DNA of 64,000 nt from Methylocystis sp. (GTDB taxonomy: Bacteria > Pseudomonadota > Alphaproteobacteria > Rhizobiales > Beijerinckiaceae): positions 53,776 to 117,775 of the forward strand of contig JALHNQ010000005.1 of assembly GCA_022843405.1 (NCBI GenBank). The letters are read 5' to 3'. The translations under genes and the position numbers were made by a program. Below, piece after piece: positions 19,447 to 28,872 of the stretch; the first letter of the stretch is position 1, and every line of letters starts with the position of its first letter. The notes below the pieces were generated by a model. The model saw only the letters and a list, made by a program, of their open reading frames with translations, ran no database searches and was not told the origin of the DNA.

Positions 19447-19893
19447 ATGGACGCCGACCAAACTCCGATGGCTCCGCCCGACGCCACGCCGCGCAAGCCC
19501 GTCAGCGAACTGCTGGCGGACGCCGGGCTGCGACCGACGCGCCAGCGGCTGGCGCTGGGGGAACTGCTGTTCGGTCAGGACGGCGACCGCCATGTGACCG
19601 CGGAGCGGCTCTACGAAGAGGCGCTCGCGGCCAATCTCTCGGTTTCGCTGGCCACCGTATACAATGCGCTCCACCAGTTCACCCAGGCGGGCCTGCTGCG
19701 CGAAATCGCCGTCGACGGGGCGCGGGTGTATTTCGACACCAACACGGCCGACCACCATCATTTTCTGCTCGAAGACGACGGAGAGCTTTACGACATCGCC
19801 GGCGCGAATGTATCGGTCTCCGATCTTCCCCGGCCCCCTGAGGGATTGCGCATCGCGCGCGTAGATGTCGTCGTGCGGCTACGCCGCGACTAA
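19447..19893 (+). CDS. irr: Iron response regulator Irr (Fur family)
   Basis: Irr is the haem-sensitive Fur-family regulator that represses or activates iron-dependent genes in Hyphomicrobiales. The 148-residue protein has the DNA-binding region GLRPTRQRLALGELLF and VSLATVYNALHQFTQAGLL, then the HHH haem/metal motif at 103-105 (TADHHHFLLEDD). It lacks the N-terminal GCP haem-regulatory motif known from Bradyrhizobium. Divergence from fabA supports Irr over other Fur paralogues. Confidence 0.92.
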   Translation: MDADQTPMAPPDATPRKPVSELLADAGLRPTRQRLALGELLFGQDGDRHVTAERLYEEALAANLSVSLATVYNALHQFTQAGLLREIAVDGARVYFDTNTADHHHFLLEDDGELYDIAGANVSVSDLPRPPEGLRIARVDVVVRLRRD

Positions 19894-19986
19894 GTCGGCC
19901 CTATATTCGAAAAGAGGTTAGTTTTTCGAACGGACTTGGCGGGGCCGCACGGCCGCCGAGACTCTTCGACGATTTCAGGCGGGGCG

Positions 19987-20973
19987 ATGGCGCAGCAGGC
20001 GGCGGAAAGAGAATCTGATCTTACCTACGCGCAGTTCAAGGCGCTCGCCAACTCGATCCCGAACCTCGCCTGGATGGCGCGTCCGGACGGCTGGGTCTTC
20101 TGGTATAATGAGCGTTGGTATGAATACACCGGCACGACGCCGGAGGAGATGGCGGGATGGGGATGGCAATCCGTCCATCATCCGGATGTGCTGCCCAAGA
20201 TGCTGGAGCGCTGGACCCATGCGATCCAGCATGGCGAATTCTTCCAGATGATCTTTCCGCTCAGGGGCGCCGACGGGCTCTACAGACCCTTCCTGACGCG
20301 CATCGAACCATTGCGTGAGAACGGCGCCATCGTCGGCTGGTTTGGCACGAACACCGACGTCACCGAACAGGAACGCGATCGCGAGCGCCTGCAGCTTCTC
20401 ATTCACGAGCTCAATCATCGCGTCAAGAACACGCTTGCGACCGTTCACTCGATCGCCATGCATTCGCTGCGCGAACTCAAGCCCAATTCCGCGGAACTTT
20501 TCGAGCGCCGCCTGCTGGCGCTCGCCGCCGTGCATGACGTTCTCACGCGCGAGAATTGGACGAAAGCGCAGGTCGGCGAACTCATTGGCACGGCGATTGC
20601 GCCGGCAGGCCATGAAAATTTCGACATATCGGGGCCTCCGATCGACGTTTGTCCGCGTATTGCGGCGTCTCTGGCGATGACGCTGCACGAATTATGCACG
20701 AACGCCGTCATACACGGATCGTTGTCCACGCCCAGCGGACGGGTCTCCATCGAGTGGAGCGTCGATTCCGGGCTCAGAACGCCCATGCTCCAACTCGTCT
20801 GGCGCGAGCATGGCGGCCCCGCGGTCGCGTCTCCCGCGAAGAAAGGATTCGGCATGCGGCTGATCGAGAAAACGATGGCGGCCGACGCGGGCGCTCGGGT
20901 CGCGGTCGAATTCCCGTCCGAAGGATTGCGCTGCACGATGGACATTCCTCTGGCCGCGGAGGTGCTCAAATGA
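19987..20973 (+). CDS. PAS-domain HWE-type sensor histidine kinase
   Basis: The 328-residue cytoplasmic kinase begins with a PAS domain (about 15-130; SIPNLAWMARPDGWVFWYN, then YTGTTPEEMAGWGW). It is followed by the HWE-type H-box ELNHRVKNTLATVHSIA with His144, and an ATPase domain with HELCTNAVIHGSL and LVWREHGGP. The H-R-V-K-N and W-x-E/H patterns mark the HWE subfamily, widespread in Hyphomicrobiales. The ATG at 19987 has AGGCGGGG before it; an earlier in-frame start would add 17 residues. Its stop overlaps the response-regulator start by four bases, so the two form a cognate pair. The signal is unknown. Confidence 0.88.
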   Translation: MAQQAAERESDLTYAQFKALANSIPNLAWMARPDGWVFWYNERWYEYTGTTPEEMAGWGWQSVHHPDVLPKMLERWTHAIQHGEFFQMIFPLRGADGLYRPFLTRIEPLRENGAIVGWFGTNTDVTEQERDRERLQLLIHELNHRVKNTLATVHSIAMHSLRELKPNSAELFERRLLALAAVHDVLTRENWTKAQVGELIGTAIAPAGHENFDISGPPIDVCPRIAASLAMTLHELCTNAVIHGSLSTPSGRVSIEWSVDSGLRTPMLQLVWREHGGPAVASPAKKGFGMRLIEKTMAADAGARVAVEFPSEGLRCTMDIPLAAEVLK

Positions 20974-21344
20974 ACGCCCCGCGGGTCCTGATCGTGGAAG
21001 ACGAGGCGGTCATCGCCATGGCGCTGGAGATGTTCCTCGAAGAACTCGGCGCGCAGGTCGTGGCCATCTCCGGCAATGTGCAAGACGCCTTGCAAAAGGC
21101 GACCAGCGCAGACTTCGACCTCGCTTTTCTCGATATCAACCTCAATGGCCAGAAGGCGCATGTCCTGCCCGGCGTCCTGGAGCGCCGGCATAAGCCCTTC
21201 GCCTTCGTCACCGGCTATGGCGAGCAGGGCGTGCTCGAGGCGCACGCCGATGCGCCGGTGGTCGCCAAGCCCTTCAGTCGAGGCGACATTTCAGCGGCTC
21301 TCGAGAAACTCAAGAGCCGTCTGCCGGCGAGCCCGCCCGCCTGA
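20970..21344 (+). CDS. Single-domain response regulator
   Basis: The 124-residue receiver domain has the acidic pocket in LIVEDEAVIAMALEM, the phospho-aspartate at 55 (LAFLDINLNG) and the conserved lysine in VVAKPFSRGDI. No output domain follows, so it probably acts through protein contact, as single-domain partners of HWE kinases do. It is translationally coupled to the kinase (ATGA), and its stop abuts the stop of the convergent SH3 gene with no spacer. Confidence 0.9.
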   Translation: MNAPRVLIVEDEAVIAMALEMFLEELGAQVVAISGNVQDALQKATSADFDLAFLDINLNGQKAHVLPGVLERRHKPFAFVTGYGEQGVLEAHADAPVVAKPFSRGDISAALEKLKSRLPASPPA

Positions 21345-21932
21345 CTAATCGAATTTCTCGCCCGGATAGACGCCCCAGAGATTTTCCTGCTGCATATAGC
21401 CGTCGAAGCCCTTGCCGGCGATCCGGCACCATTTGCCGTCGCAGCCGCGCAAATTGCCGATCACGCCGGGGCCGAGCTTGGCCATCGGGGTCTGATGGTC
21501 TTCGGCGACGAGCAGTTGCGGCTCCTTTTTCCATGGCGCGACCAGGGCGGTGCGCCGTCCCGACAGCAACGAATGCAGCACCCAGCCCTCCGCGCCTTCG
21601 GAATCGCGGATCTTGCGCCAGGTTTCGAATTCGGCGGTGATTTCGACCGGCAGCGCGGCGCGTTCGTAAATCCACAAGGTCGGATGTTCCTTGCTCGGCC
21701 CCTCGCGCACATTCACGCGATCGGATTTTAGGCTGACATAGCGCGGCAAGGGCAGACCGCTGACCGGACCCTTCTGAGGCTCCAGAGCGTGCGCGTGCAT
21801 CGCGCAAAAAAACGCTGACAGGAGGGCGCAAGCGATCGCTGCGACGACGCCCCGCGGACGATTTTGGAAATGTTTCGAAGCCTCTGAAAAAGCCGTCGAA
21901 ATTGGCGCAAATTCTGCATTTATTCGCGACAT
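21345..21932 (-). CDS. Exported protein with bacterial SH3-like domains
   Basis: The 195-residue protein has a hydrophobic export segment near residues 30-50 (VVAAIACALLSAFFCAMHAH), then a region starting RYVSLKSDRVNVREGPS. That sequence is the hallmark of bacterial SH3 domains that often bind cell-wall components. A second SH3-like stretch is around GVIGNLRGCDGKWCRI. Such genes lie next to a D-2-hydroxyacid dehydrogenase in many rhizobia, as here. Its periplasmic role is not known. Confidence 0.82.
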   Translation of the reverse strand: MSRINAEFAPISTAFSEASKHFQNRPRGVVAAIACALLSAFFCAMHAHALEPQKGPVSGLPLPRYVSLKSDRVNVREGPSKEHPTLWIYERAALPVEITAEFETWRKIRDSEGAEGWVLHSLLSGRRTALVAPWKKEPQLLVAEDHQTPMAKLGPGVIGNLRGCDGKWCRIAGKGFDGYMQQENLWGVYPGEKFD

Positions 21933-22158
21933 GGTGGAGTGATCGCTCGCTTGTCTTTGGCCCGTCATCTGCTAGGAAGTCGAATGCGTCCGATAAGGGG
22001 ACGTATTGGTTTTGTCGCTGACCGCCGTTAAGACCCGGTTGAAGCCGGCGAAACTCGCCGGCGCCTTTTCATCCGCCGCCGCCAAGCGGCGAAGATCATC
22101 GTCGCAATCGCAGAATCGCTGCTGCAACACAACATAAACGCGGAGGCGGACCAGGGAT

Positions 22159-23154
22159 ATGCCGAAAAAAAAGCCGCTCGTTGTCGTGTCGCGCCGGCTG
22201 CCCGAGGTGATCGAAACCCGCATGTGCGAGCTGTTCGACACCCGCCTCAATGAAAGCGACAAGCCGCTCACGCACGAGGAACTCGTCGAGGCCATGCGCA
22301 CCGCCGACGTGCTGGTGCCCACCATCACTGACCGTATCGACTCCCATCTCATCGCTCAGGCCGGCGAGCAAATGAAGCTCATCGCCAATTTCGGCAATGG
22401 CGTCGACAATATCGACGTCGCCTCAGCGCTCGACCGCTCGATTACCGTCACCAACACGCCCGGCGTTCTGACCGAGGACACCGCCGACATGACGATGGCG
22501 CTGATCCTTTCAGTCGCCCGCCGGCTCGTCGAAGGCGCGAACGCGATTCCGGACGGCTCCTGGCCGGGCTGGTCGCCGACCTGGATGCTCGGCCATCGGA
22601 TCACCGGCAAGCGGCTCGGCATCGTCGGCATGGGCAGGATCGGCCAGGCCTTGGCGCGGCGCGCGAAAAGTTTCGGGCTGTCGATCCATTACCACAATCG
22701 CCGGCGCGTCGCGGCTGAGCTCGAAGAGCAATTGGAGGCGACCTACTGGGAGTCGCTCGATCAAATGCTGGCGCGAGTCGATATCGTCTCGATCCATTGC
22801 CCGCACACGCCGGCGACCTATCATCTTCTCTCCGCGCGCCGGCTTTCGCACCTGCGTCCCCACGCGATCGTGGTCAATACCGCGCGCGGCGAGATCGTCG
22901 ACGAGAACGCCCTAGTGCGCATGTTGGAAGCCGACGAGATGGCGGGCGCCGGCCTCGACGTCTTTGAGCATGAGCCCGCCGTCTCGCCGAAATTGTTGAA
23001 GCTCGCCAAGGCCGGCAAGGTGACGCTGCTGCCGCATATGGGCTCCGCGACCATTGAGGGCCGCATCGACATGGGCGAGAAGGTCATCATCAATATCAAA
23101 ACTTTCATGGACGGCCACCGCCCGCCTGACCGCGTCCTGCCGAGCATGCTATAA
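22159..23154 (+). CDS. D-2-hydroxyacid dehydrogenase (glyoxylate/hydroxypyruvate reductase type)
   Basis: This NAD(P)H-dependent oxidoreductase has 331 residues. The Rossmann motif GIVGMGRIGQALARRAKSFG is followed by the catalytic Arg in VVNTARGEIVDENAL, Glu in VFEHEPAV and His in LLPHMGSATIEGR. Family members reduce glyoxylate or hydroxypyruvate. In a serine-cycle methylotroph such an enzyme could be the hydroxypyruvate reductase, but the sequence is equally compatible with GyaR-type D-glycerate dehydrogenase of rhizobia, so I leave the substrate open. A purine-rich CAGGGAT precedes the ATG. Confidence 0.87.
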   Translation: MPKKKPLVVVSRRLPEVIETRMCELFDTRLNESDKPLTHEELVEAMRTADVLVPTITDRIDSHLIAQAGEQMKLIANFGNGVDNIDVASALDRSITVTNTPGVLTEDTADMTMALILSVARRLVEGANAIPDGSWPGWSPTWMLGHRITGKRLGIVGMGRIGQALARRAKSFGLSIHYHNRRRVAAELEEQLEATYWESLDQMLARVDIVSIHCPHTPATYHLLSARRLSHLRPHAIVVNTARGEIVDENALVRMLEADEMAGAGLDVFEHEPAVSPKLLKLAKAGKVTLLPHMGSATIEGRIDMGEKVIINIKTFMDGHRPPDRVLPSML

Positions 23155-23222
23155 AGCGGCGTTGCGCGGCATGCCGGAGAAGGCCGGCGGCCGGCTGCCT
23201 TACTTGGAGGGTGATTGACGCG

Positions 23223-23708
23223 ATGAACAGGATTTTGCTCGCCTTAGCCGCCTCGCTCTGCGCCGTTGCGCTCGCCGCTGCGCCAGCCGACGCCAAGAGC
23301 GCGAAGTCGCCTCAAGGGGCGGAGCAGAAGCAGCCGGAAGACGAAAACAAGGAGACCGGCGGCATACCCCGCTATCAACCGTTCCCGCACAACCAGAATT
23401 TCGTGCTCAAGGAGATCAATGGCAAACCGCCGCCGGTGGAGATGTGGATTTCGATCGACTCGACCGGCCGCGCCAACGGCTTTTCAGGCTGCAAGAACTG
23501 GTCGGGCATTTTCGTCATCGGCCCCAACCGGCTCGGACCACGCAACATGCCGGCGATCAACGAACGCAAATGCGAAGGCCCGCTCGCGGCCGTCGAACGC
23601 GATTATTGGGCGGTCCTGCTCTCGGGTCCCTATTGGGACACCAAGGGCGACGATCTGATCCTGAAGGGCGCGCAAGGCGGCGTGCTGCATTTCCAGCGGT
23701 CGCTGTAA
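23223..23708 (+). CDS. Exported META/HslJ-like domain protein
   Basis: The 161-residue protein has a signal peptide (MNRILLALAASLCAVALAAA) followed by a charged linker and a C-terminal domain. Its GRANGFSGCKNWSGIF recalls the G-x-GC-N motif of META (HslJ) domains. It is likely periplasmic; the function is not known beyond envelope-stress association of the family. The ATG at 23223 is chosen, with TTGGAGG 12 bases upstream; a GTG at 23211 sits too close to that Shine-Dalgarno. Confidence 0.7.
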   Translation: MNRILLALAASLCAVALAAAPADAKSAKSPQGAEQKQPEDENKETGGIPRYQPFPHNQNFVLKEINGKPPPVEMWISIDSTGRANGFSGCKNWSGIFVIGPNRLGPRNMPAINERKCEGPLAAVERDYWAVLLSGPYWDTKGDDLILKGAQGGVLHFQRSL

Positions 23709-23719
23709 CGCCTGCGCCC

Positions 23720-23775
23720 GTCATTGCGAGCGAAACAATCCAGAGGCTGGATTGCTTCGTTTCGCTCGCAATGAC
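23720..23775. repeat. Palindromic GTCATTGCGAGCGAA repeat
   Basis: Two inverted arms begin and end with GTCATTGCGAGCGAAAC and its complement, with CAATCCAG/CTGGATTG inside; the right arm has a five-base bulge. It lies between the META-domain gene and the convergent universal stress gene, where it could also act as a bidirectional terminator. A second copy is at 43879-43959. Confidence 0.8.
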
Positions 23776-23780
23776 AGCGA

Positions 23781-24599
23781 TTATTTCACCGGCGAGGCGA
23801 GCAGCGGACAGGGCGCCTCATGCAGCACGCGCTCCGTCGTCGAGCCGCGGAGCGCCTCCATCAGGCCTTTTCGGCCGCGCGTCGGCATGGCGATCAGATC
23901 CGCCTTGATTTCCCCAGCATAGGCAAGAATGGTCTCGACCACAGGCCCCCGGCGCAGCTCGATGTGGGGGAGCAGCCCTTCGAAAAGCGGCAGTTCATCG
24001 CCGACATGTAGCATCATGACGTCGGCGGCCGGGTTGAGACAACGGGAAATGTCGGCGACGTGGCGAAAGGCGTCGAGCGGCGAGACCGTCGCCTCGACCG
24101 GCATCAGCACGGTGTTGAGCGACACCGCGCCGGTCTCGCGATCGACGAAACCTTTCTGGTCCTCGCGCAGGAACAGCACCGGCACATGAGTCTCGCGCGC
24201 GGTCTCCTCCGCGATCGACCCCTCGAACAGGCGTTCCAGCGCGCTGCGCGGCCGCGTCATCATCACCAGAAGGTCGCACAGGTGCCGCTCGGCATAGGCG
24301 GAAACCCCCATCACCGGCGATTCCGATTCGACCGCGGCCTTGACGAATTTGACGCCAAGCTGTTCGGCCGCCTCTGCCCGCGTCGCGTTCGGCGAGATCA
24401 TCTTCCAGCGCGCCAGCATTTCGCGCACCTGCGGAAAACGTTCCCAATCGTCCTCCTCGGACTCGGGCGCCTCGATGTGCAGAATGTGCAACATGCTCTT
24501 GCAGGCCACGGCGATGCGCAGCGCATGCGCGAAGGCGTCAAGGCTCGCAAAGGAGAGATCGGTCGGATGAACGATTGATCTGGGCGTGTCGCCATTCAT
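23781..24599 (-). CDS. Tandem-domain universal stress protein
   Basis: The 272-residue protein contains two UspA folds. The first begins SIVHPTDLSFASLDAFAHAL and the second around NTVLMPVEATVSPLDAFRHV. The C-terminal domain carries an ATP-binding type motif in MPTRGRKGLMEALRGSTTER (G-x2-G-x9-S/T pattern). The first domain ends with a similar but weaker sequence (RPRSALERLFEGSIAEE). Such proteins are cytoplasmic and induced by starvation or redox stress. The neighbours give no further hint. Confidence 0.88.
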   Translation of the reverse strand: MNGDTPRSIVHPTDLSFASLDAFAHALRIAVACKSMLHILHIEAPESEEDDWERFPQVREMLARWKMISPNATRAEAAEQLGVKFVKAAVESESPVMGVSAYAERHLCDLLVMMTRPRSALERLFEGSIAEETARETHVPVLFLREDQKGFVDRETGAVSLNTVLMPVEATVSPLDAFRHVADISRCLNPAADVMMLHVGDELPLFEGLLPHIELRRGPVVETILAYAGEIKADLIAMPTRGRKGLMEALRGSTTERVLHEAPCPLLASPVK

Positions 24600-24674
24600 A
24601 TTAGTTTGCTCCTTTTCCGCTTCGCGAAAACTATACGCGCCGGCGCGCGTGGCAATGACGAGCTTCGCCGCAGG

Positions 24675-26168
24675 CTAAATTTGCTCTTCGAGCGCTTTTT
24701 TGACCTGCGCGACGAGTTCGGCCTCGGCAACGGCGAACTGCGCGGGACGCAGCGCCTTCCATTGTTCGTTGGTGGCGATATTCGCGGCCGCCCTGGCGCC
24801 GGCGACGAGGTCTTTGATGGTGACCTCCCCACGCGCCTTTTCGTCCGAGCCCTGGATAATGGCGAGCGGGCTGTTGCGCCGGTCGGCGTATTTCATCTGC
24901 GCCTTCATGCCCGCCGCGCCGAGATAGATTTCGGCGGCGATCCCGGCGCTGCGCAATTGCGCCGCCATGCGCTGATAATCGGCAAGCCTGTCGCGATCGA
25001 GCACCAGCACGACGACCGGGCCGATGAGCGGGCGCGCCGAGACGATCGGGCTGCCGATCAGTTTTAGGGCCGCGAAGAGTCGCGAGACGCCGATCGAAAA
25101 GCCGGTCGCGGGCGTATTCTCGGGGCGGAAGCGCCCAACCAGCCCGTCATAGCGGCCGCCGCCGCCGACCGAGCCGAAACGCACCGGATGTCCCTTTTCG
25201 TCGCGCGTCTCGAAGGTGAGGTCCGCCTCGAAGACGGGACCGGTGTAATATTCAAGGCCGCGCACGACGGATGGGTCGATGCGGATGCGGTCGGGCCCGA
25301 AGCCGGCGTCGCGCGCAAGATCCTCGATTTCGAGCAGCTCTTCGGCGCCCTGCGCGCCGACCTCGCTTTTGCCGAGCAGGCCGAAAAGATCGAAGGCAGG
25401 CGCGCCGTCCCGATATTGGCCGCCGAGGCTGAAGGAGAGGATTGTGTCGATCGCCGGCAGGTCGAGGCCGGCGCCTTTGGTGAAATCGCCGCTTTCGTCC
25501 TTGCGGCCCTCGCCAAGCAATTGCCGGACGCCGTCGGGGCCGAGCCGGTCCAGCTTGTCGATCGCGCGTAGCACGACGAGGCGGCTCCCGGCGTTCTCCT
25601 CGCCGGAAAGGCCGATCGATTGCATCACGCCGTCGAGAACCTTGCGGCTGTTGATCTTGATGACGTAATCGCCGCGCGCGATCCCCAGCCGCTCCATGGC
25701 GTCAGCGGCCATCATGCAGATTTCGGCGTCGGCGGCGGGCGAGGCGGAGCCGACCGTATCGGCGTCGAACTGCATGAATTGGCGAAAGCGCCCGGGCCCC
25801 GGCTTTTCATTGCGATAGACCGGCCCGACCCGGTAGGAGCGGTACGGCTTGGGCAGGCGGTCGAAATTCTGCGCGACGAAGCGCGCCAGCGGCGCGGTGA
25901 GGTCGTATCGCAGCGACAGCCATTGTTCGTCGTCGTCTTGAAAGGAAAAGACGCCTTCATTCGGCCGGTCCTGGTCGGGCAGGAACTTGCCGAGCGCGTC
26001 GGTATATTCGATCGCCGGGGTCTCCAGCGCCTCGAAGCCATAGAGTTCATAGACATCGCGGATCACTTCGAGCATCCGCCCGGTGGCGGCGAGTTCGCCC
26101 GCCTCGCGATCGGCGAGCCCGCGCGGCGTCCGCGCTTCGACTTTGGATTTGCTTTCGTCTTTAGACAT
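24675..26168 (-). CDS. hisS: Histidyl-tRNA synthetase
   Basis: This class II aminoacyl-tRNA synthetase has 497 residues. Motif 2 is seen in [20 protein letters not shown], and a histidine-A-like [14 protein letters not shown] provides substrate contacts. [13 protein letters not shown] and [13 protein letters not shown] form motif 3. The C-terminal anticodon-binding domain begins around [20 protein letters not shown]. The long form with an N-terminal lysine-rich extension ([12 protein letters not shown]) is typical of Hyphomicrobiales. It is a stand-alone gene. Confidence 0.95.
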   Translation of the reverse strand: MSKDESKSKVEARTPRGLADREAGELAATGRMLEVIRDVYELYGFEALETPAIEYTDALGKFLPDQDRPNEGVFSFQDDDEQWLSLRYDLTAPLARFVAQNFDRLPKPYRSYRVGPVYRNEKPGPGRFRQFMQFDADTVGSASPAADAEICMMAADAMERLGIARGDYVIKINSRKVLDGVMQSIGLSGEENAGSRLVVLRAIDKLDRLGPDGVRQLLGEGRKDESGDFTKGAGLDLPAIDTILSFSLGGQYRDGAPAFDLFGLLGKSEVGAQGAEELLEIEDLARDAGFGPDRIRIDPSVVRGLEYYTGPVFEADLTFETRDEKGHPVRFGSVGGGGRYDGLVGRFRPENTPATGFSIGVSRLFAALKLIGSPIVSARPLIGPVVVLVLDRDRLADYQRMAAQLRSAGIAAEIYLGAAGMKAQMKYADRRNSPLAIIQGSDEKARGEVTIKDLVAGARAAANIATNEQWKALRPAQFAVAEAELVAQVKKALEEQI

Positions 26169-26240
26169 GAGCCTGCTCGGCCGCGGAATCGGTCGTCCGC
26201 GCCTCTAGAGAGAGTCCGGGCCGCGCTCTGCGGCTCGCTC

Positions 26241-26684
26241 CTAAGTGAATCTCGCCGCCTTCCTAGCATTTTCCCAGTCGGAGGGAAGCGCCGCGCCTTC
26301 CGGCCAGAATCGTAAATGCGCGGCGCAGCGGCGGCAGTCGGAACTGCCGAAGCCTTGCAGGGGAACCGGCAGGGCGGCGAGCGCGGCGTTGAGCGCGCAT
26401 TCGTTGCCGCCTTCGAGGATGAAAGCGCCGAGCGCTTTCGCCGCCGATGTCAGCTGATCGATATGCCAATGCACACGCTTGTTCTTGCGCATGTGCCGGG
26501 CGAGACGCGCCCGCAATCCGCCGGGGCCGTTCGCGGAGCCGCAGTAAAGATAGTCGCCGGCCGGCAGAACGCCCCTGCGCGTTCCCGCCCGCACGTCGAG
26601 CGGCGAGGCGAGGCGCAGCCAGAGGGCATAGGCGCCGGGAGCCGCGGGGGCGGAGACGGCGGAGGCGCAGAAAATCAACGGCAT
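26241..26684 (-). CDS. DUF123 GIY-YIG-like protein
   Basis: The 147-residue protein matches the DUF123 family: PAGDYLYCGSANGPGGLRAR near the N-terminus resembles the GIY-YIG nuclease core, followed by RHMRKNKRVHWHIDQL and a C-terminal cysteine/histidine cluster (GSSDCRRCAAHL). In other organisms the domain occurs fused to or near endonuclease III, suggesting a DNA-related role, but its activity is not established. The ATG at 26684 is used instead of a TTG two codons earlier. It is downstream of dxs, past a strong hairpin. Confidence 0.78.
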   Translation of the reverse strand: MPLIFCASAVSAPAAPGAYALWLRLASPLDVRAGTRRGVLPAGDYLYCGSANGPGGLRARLARHMRKNKRVHWHIDQLTSAAKALGAFILEGGNECALNAALAALPVPLQGFGSSDCRRCAAHLRFWPEGAALPSDWENARKAARFT

Positions 26685-26702
26685 GCGCAATCAAAATCCC
26701 GG

Positions 26703-26737
26703 GCGCCAACCCTCTCCCGCAGGGAGAGGGTTGGCGC
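26703..26737. repeat. Perfect 16-bp inverted repeat, possible terminator
   Basis: GCGCCAACCCTCTCCC and its exact complement are separated by GCA. The hairpin lies between the dxs stop and the DUF123 start. The CCCTCTCCC/GGGAGAGGG core is a common intergenic palindrome in proteobacteria. With no following T-run on either strand, it is a REP-like element or a weak terminator. Confidence 0.75.
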
Positions 26738-26789
26738 ACGCCGCGCCAAGATTTTTATGGAGACTTCCGCGAAATGTTAGTGCGGCCGC

Positions 26790-28718
26790 TCACGCGATCA
26801 TCACCCGCGCGGCGCCCTTTTCGTCGCCCAAAAGTTCGAGCACCTTGGCGACGATCGCCTGGCTGTCGAGCATCGCTCTGGCGATCATCAGCTCATGCTT
26901 GTCGTGGTCGATATAGGCGTCGGGCAGGGTCATGCTGCGGAATTTGAATGCGCCGCGGGCGCCGTCCAGCAGCCCGTCTTCGGACAGCGCCTGGAAGACC
27001 TGCGCGCCAAAGCCGCCGATCGCGCCTTCCTCGATGGCGATGAGCGCCTCGTGGTTGGCGGCAAGCCGGCGCAGCAAATCCCGGTCGATGGGCTTGGCGA
27101 AGCGCGCGTCGGCGACGGTCGTCGAAACTCCGTAATTTTCAAGCTCCGCCGCCGCCTTCAAGGAATCGGCGAGCCGCGTGCCGAGCGAGAGGATCGCGAC
27201 CCTCGAGCCCTCGCGCAAAATGCGCCCCTTGCCGATTTCGAGAATGTCGCCGCGCTCCGGCAATTCGACGCCCAGCCCCTCGCCGCGCGGATAGCGGAAG
27301 GCGATCGGCCCGTCGTCATAGGCCGATGCCGTCGCCACCATATGCATCAATTCGCCCTCGTCGGCGGGCGCCATGATGACGAAACCCGGCAGGCAGCCGA
27401 GATAGGCGAGGTCGAAAGCGCCGGCATGAGTCGGCCCATCGGCGCCGACAAGGCCAGCGCGATCCATGGCGAAGCGCACCGGCAAATTCTGGATCGCCAC
27501 ATCGTGGACGACCTGATCGTAGCCGCGCTGCAGGAAGGTCGAATAGAGCGCGCAGAAGGGCTTGTAGCCTTCGCAAGCGAGGCCGGCCGCGAAAGTGACC
27601 GCGTGCTGTTCGGCGATCGCCACGTCGAAGGTGCGGTGGGGAAAGGCCTTGCCGAAAATATCGAGGCCGGTGCCCGACGGCATCGCCGCCGTGACCGCGA
27701 CGATCTTATCATCATGTTCGGCTTCGGCGATCAGCGCCCTGGCGAACACATTAGTATAGGTCGGCGCATTGGCCTTGGGCTTGATCTGGATGCCGGTCGT
27801 TACGTCGAATTTGTTCACGGCGTGGCACTTGTCGGCCGATTCCTCCGCCGGCCCGAAGCCCTTGCCCTTCTGGGTGACGACATGGACGAGTACCGGGCCG
27901 TCGTCCTTGTCTCGCACATTCTTGAGGACGGGCAGCAGATGGTCGAGATTATGCCCGTCGATCGGCCCGACATAATAGAAGCCGAGCTCCTCGAACATCG
28001 TGCCGCCGGTGATGAAGCTGCGTGAGAACTCCTCGGCCTTGCGCGCCTTGTCATAGATAAAGCGCGGCAAATGGCTGGCGAGCTGTTTGGCCGCCTCTCG
28101 GATCGAGCGATAGGCGCCGCCGGACACGAGGCGAGCGAGATAGGCCGACATGGCGCCCGTCGGTGGGGCGATCGACATGTCATTGTCGTTCAGGATGACA
28201 ATCAAGCGGGAATGCAGCGCCCCGGCGTTGTTCAAGGCCTCATAGGCCATGCCGGCGGACATCGAACTGTCGCCGATCACCGCCACGACGTGATTGTCGC
28301 CGCCGGCAAGATCGCGCGCCACGGCCATGCCGAGTCCCGCCGAAATCGAGGTCGATGAATGGCCGGCGCCGAAGGCGTCATATTCGCTTTCGGCCCGTTT
28401 GGTGAAGCCGGAAAGTCCGCCGCCCATACGCAGCGTTCGGATGCGGTCGCGCCGGCAGGTGAGGATTTTGTGCGGATAGGTCTGGTGGCCGACGTCCCAG
28501 ATCAGCTTGTCGCGCGGCGTGTCAAAAACATAGTGCAGAGCGACCGTCAGTTCGACGACGCCGAGGCCGGCCCCCAAATGGCCGCCGGTGACCGAGACGG
28601 CGTCGATCGTCTCGTGGCGCAACTCGTCAGCGACTTGCTTGAGGTCGTTGGGGCGCAGCTTGCGCAAATCTTCGGGGGTGGCGATCCGGTCGAGGAGGGG
28701 GGTCTTTGATGTCGTCAA
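26790..28718 (-). CDS. dxs: 1-deoxy-D-xylulose-5-phosphate synthase
   Basis: This thiamine-diphosphate enzyme makes DXP from pyruvate and glyceraldehyde 3-phosphate, the first step of the MEP isoprenoid pathway. The 642-residue protein has the ThDP motif starting [18 protein letters not shown] at 149, [13 protein letters not shown], the conserved [13 protein letters not shown] in the pyrimidine domain and the transketolase C-domain. The start appears to be TTG at 28718 (reads [19 protein letters not shown]), since there is no nearby in-frame ATG and an upstream stop is close. A rare start codon here could limit expression. Confidence 0.95.
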   Translation of the reverse strand: MTTSKTPLLDRIATPEDLRKLRPNDLKQVADELRHETIDAVSVTGGHLGAGLGVVELTVALHYVFDTPRDKLIWDVGHQTYPHKILTCRRDRIRTLRMGGGLSGFTKRAESEYDAFGAGHSSTSISAGLGMAVARDLAGGDNHVVAVIGDSSMSAGMAYEALNNAGALHSRLIVILNDNDMSIAPPTGAMSAYLARLVSGGAYRSIREAAKQLASHLPRFIYDKARKAEEFSRSFITGGTMFEELGFYYVGPIDGHNLDHLLPVLKNVRDKDDGPVLVHVVTQKGKGFGPAEESADKCHAVNKFDVTTGIQIKPKANAPTYTNVFARALIAEAEHDDKIVAVTAAMPSGTGLDIFGKAFPHRTFDVAIAEQHAVTFAAGLACEGYKPFCALYSTFLQRGYDQVVHDVAIQNLPVRFAMDRAGLVGADGPTHAGAFDLAYLGCLPGFVIMAPADEGELMHMVATASAYDDGPIAFRYPRGEGLGVELPERGDILEIGKGRILREGSRVAILSLGTRLADSLKAAAELENYGVSTTVADARFAKPIDRDLLRRLAANHEALIAIEEGAIGGFGAQVFQALSEDGLLDGARGAFKFRSMTLPDAYIDHDKHELMIARAMLDSQAIVAKVLELLGDEKGAARVMIA

Positions 28719-28872
28719 CGGCTCTACTCTGCTCGGTCAATCAACAAGCGCCAGAAATCCGAGCTTTACCTGTTAAAAAGCACCCCAGCAAACGCCCCGA
28801 GGCGTTCACAGCGATTCTGTCGAACACTGTTGCCAAGTTGCAACGGATGGCGAATTGGCGCGAAGGCGTCGG

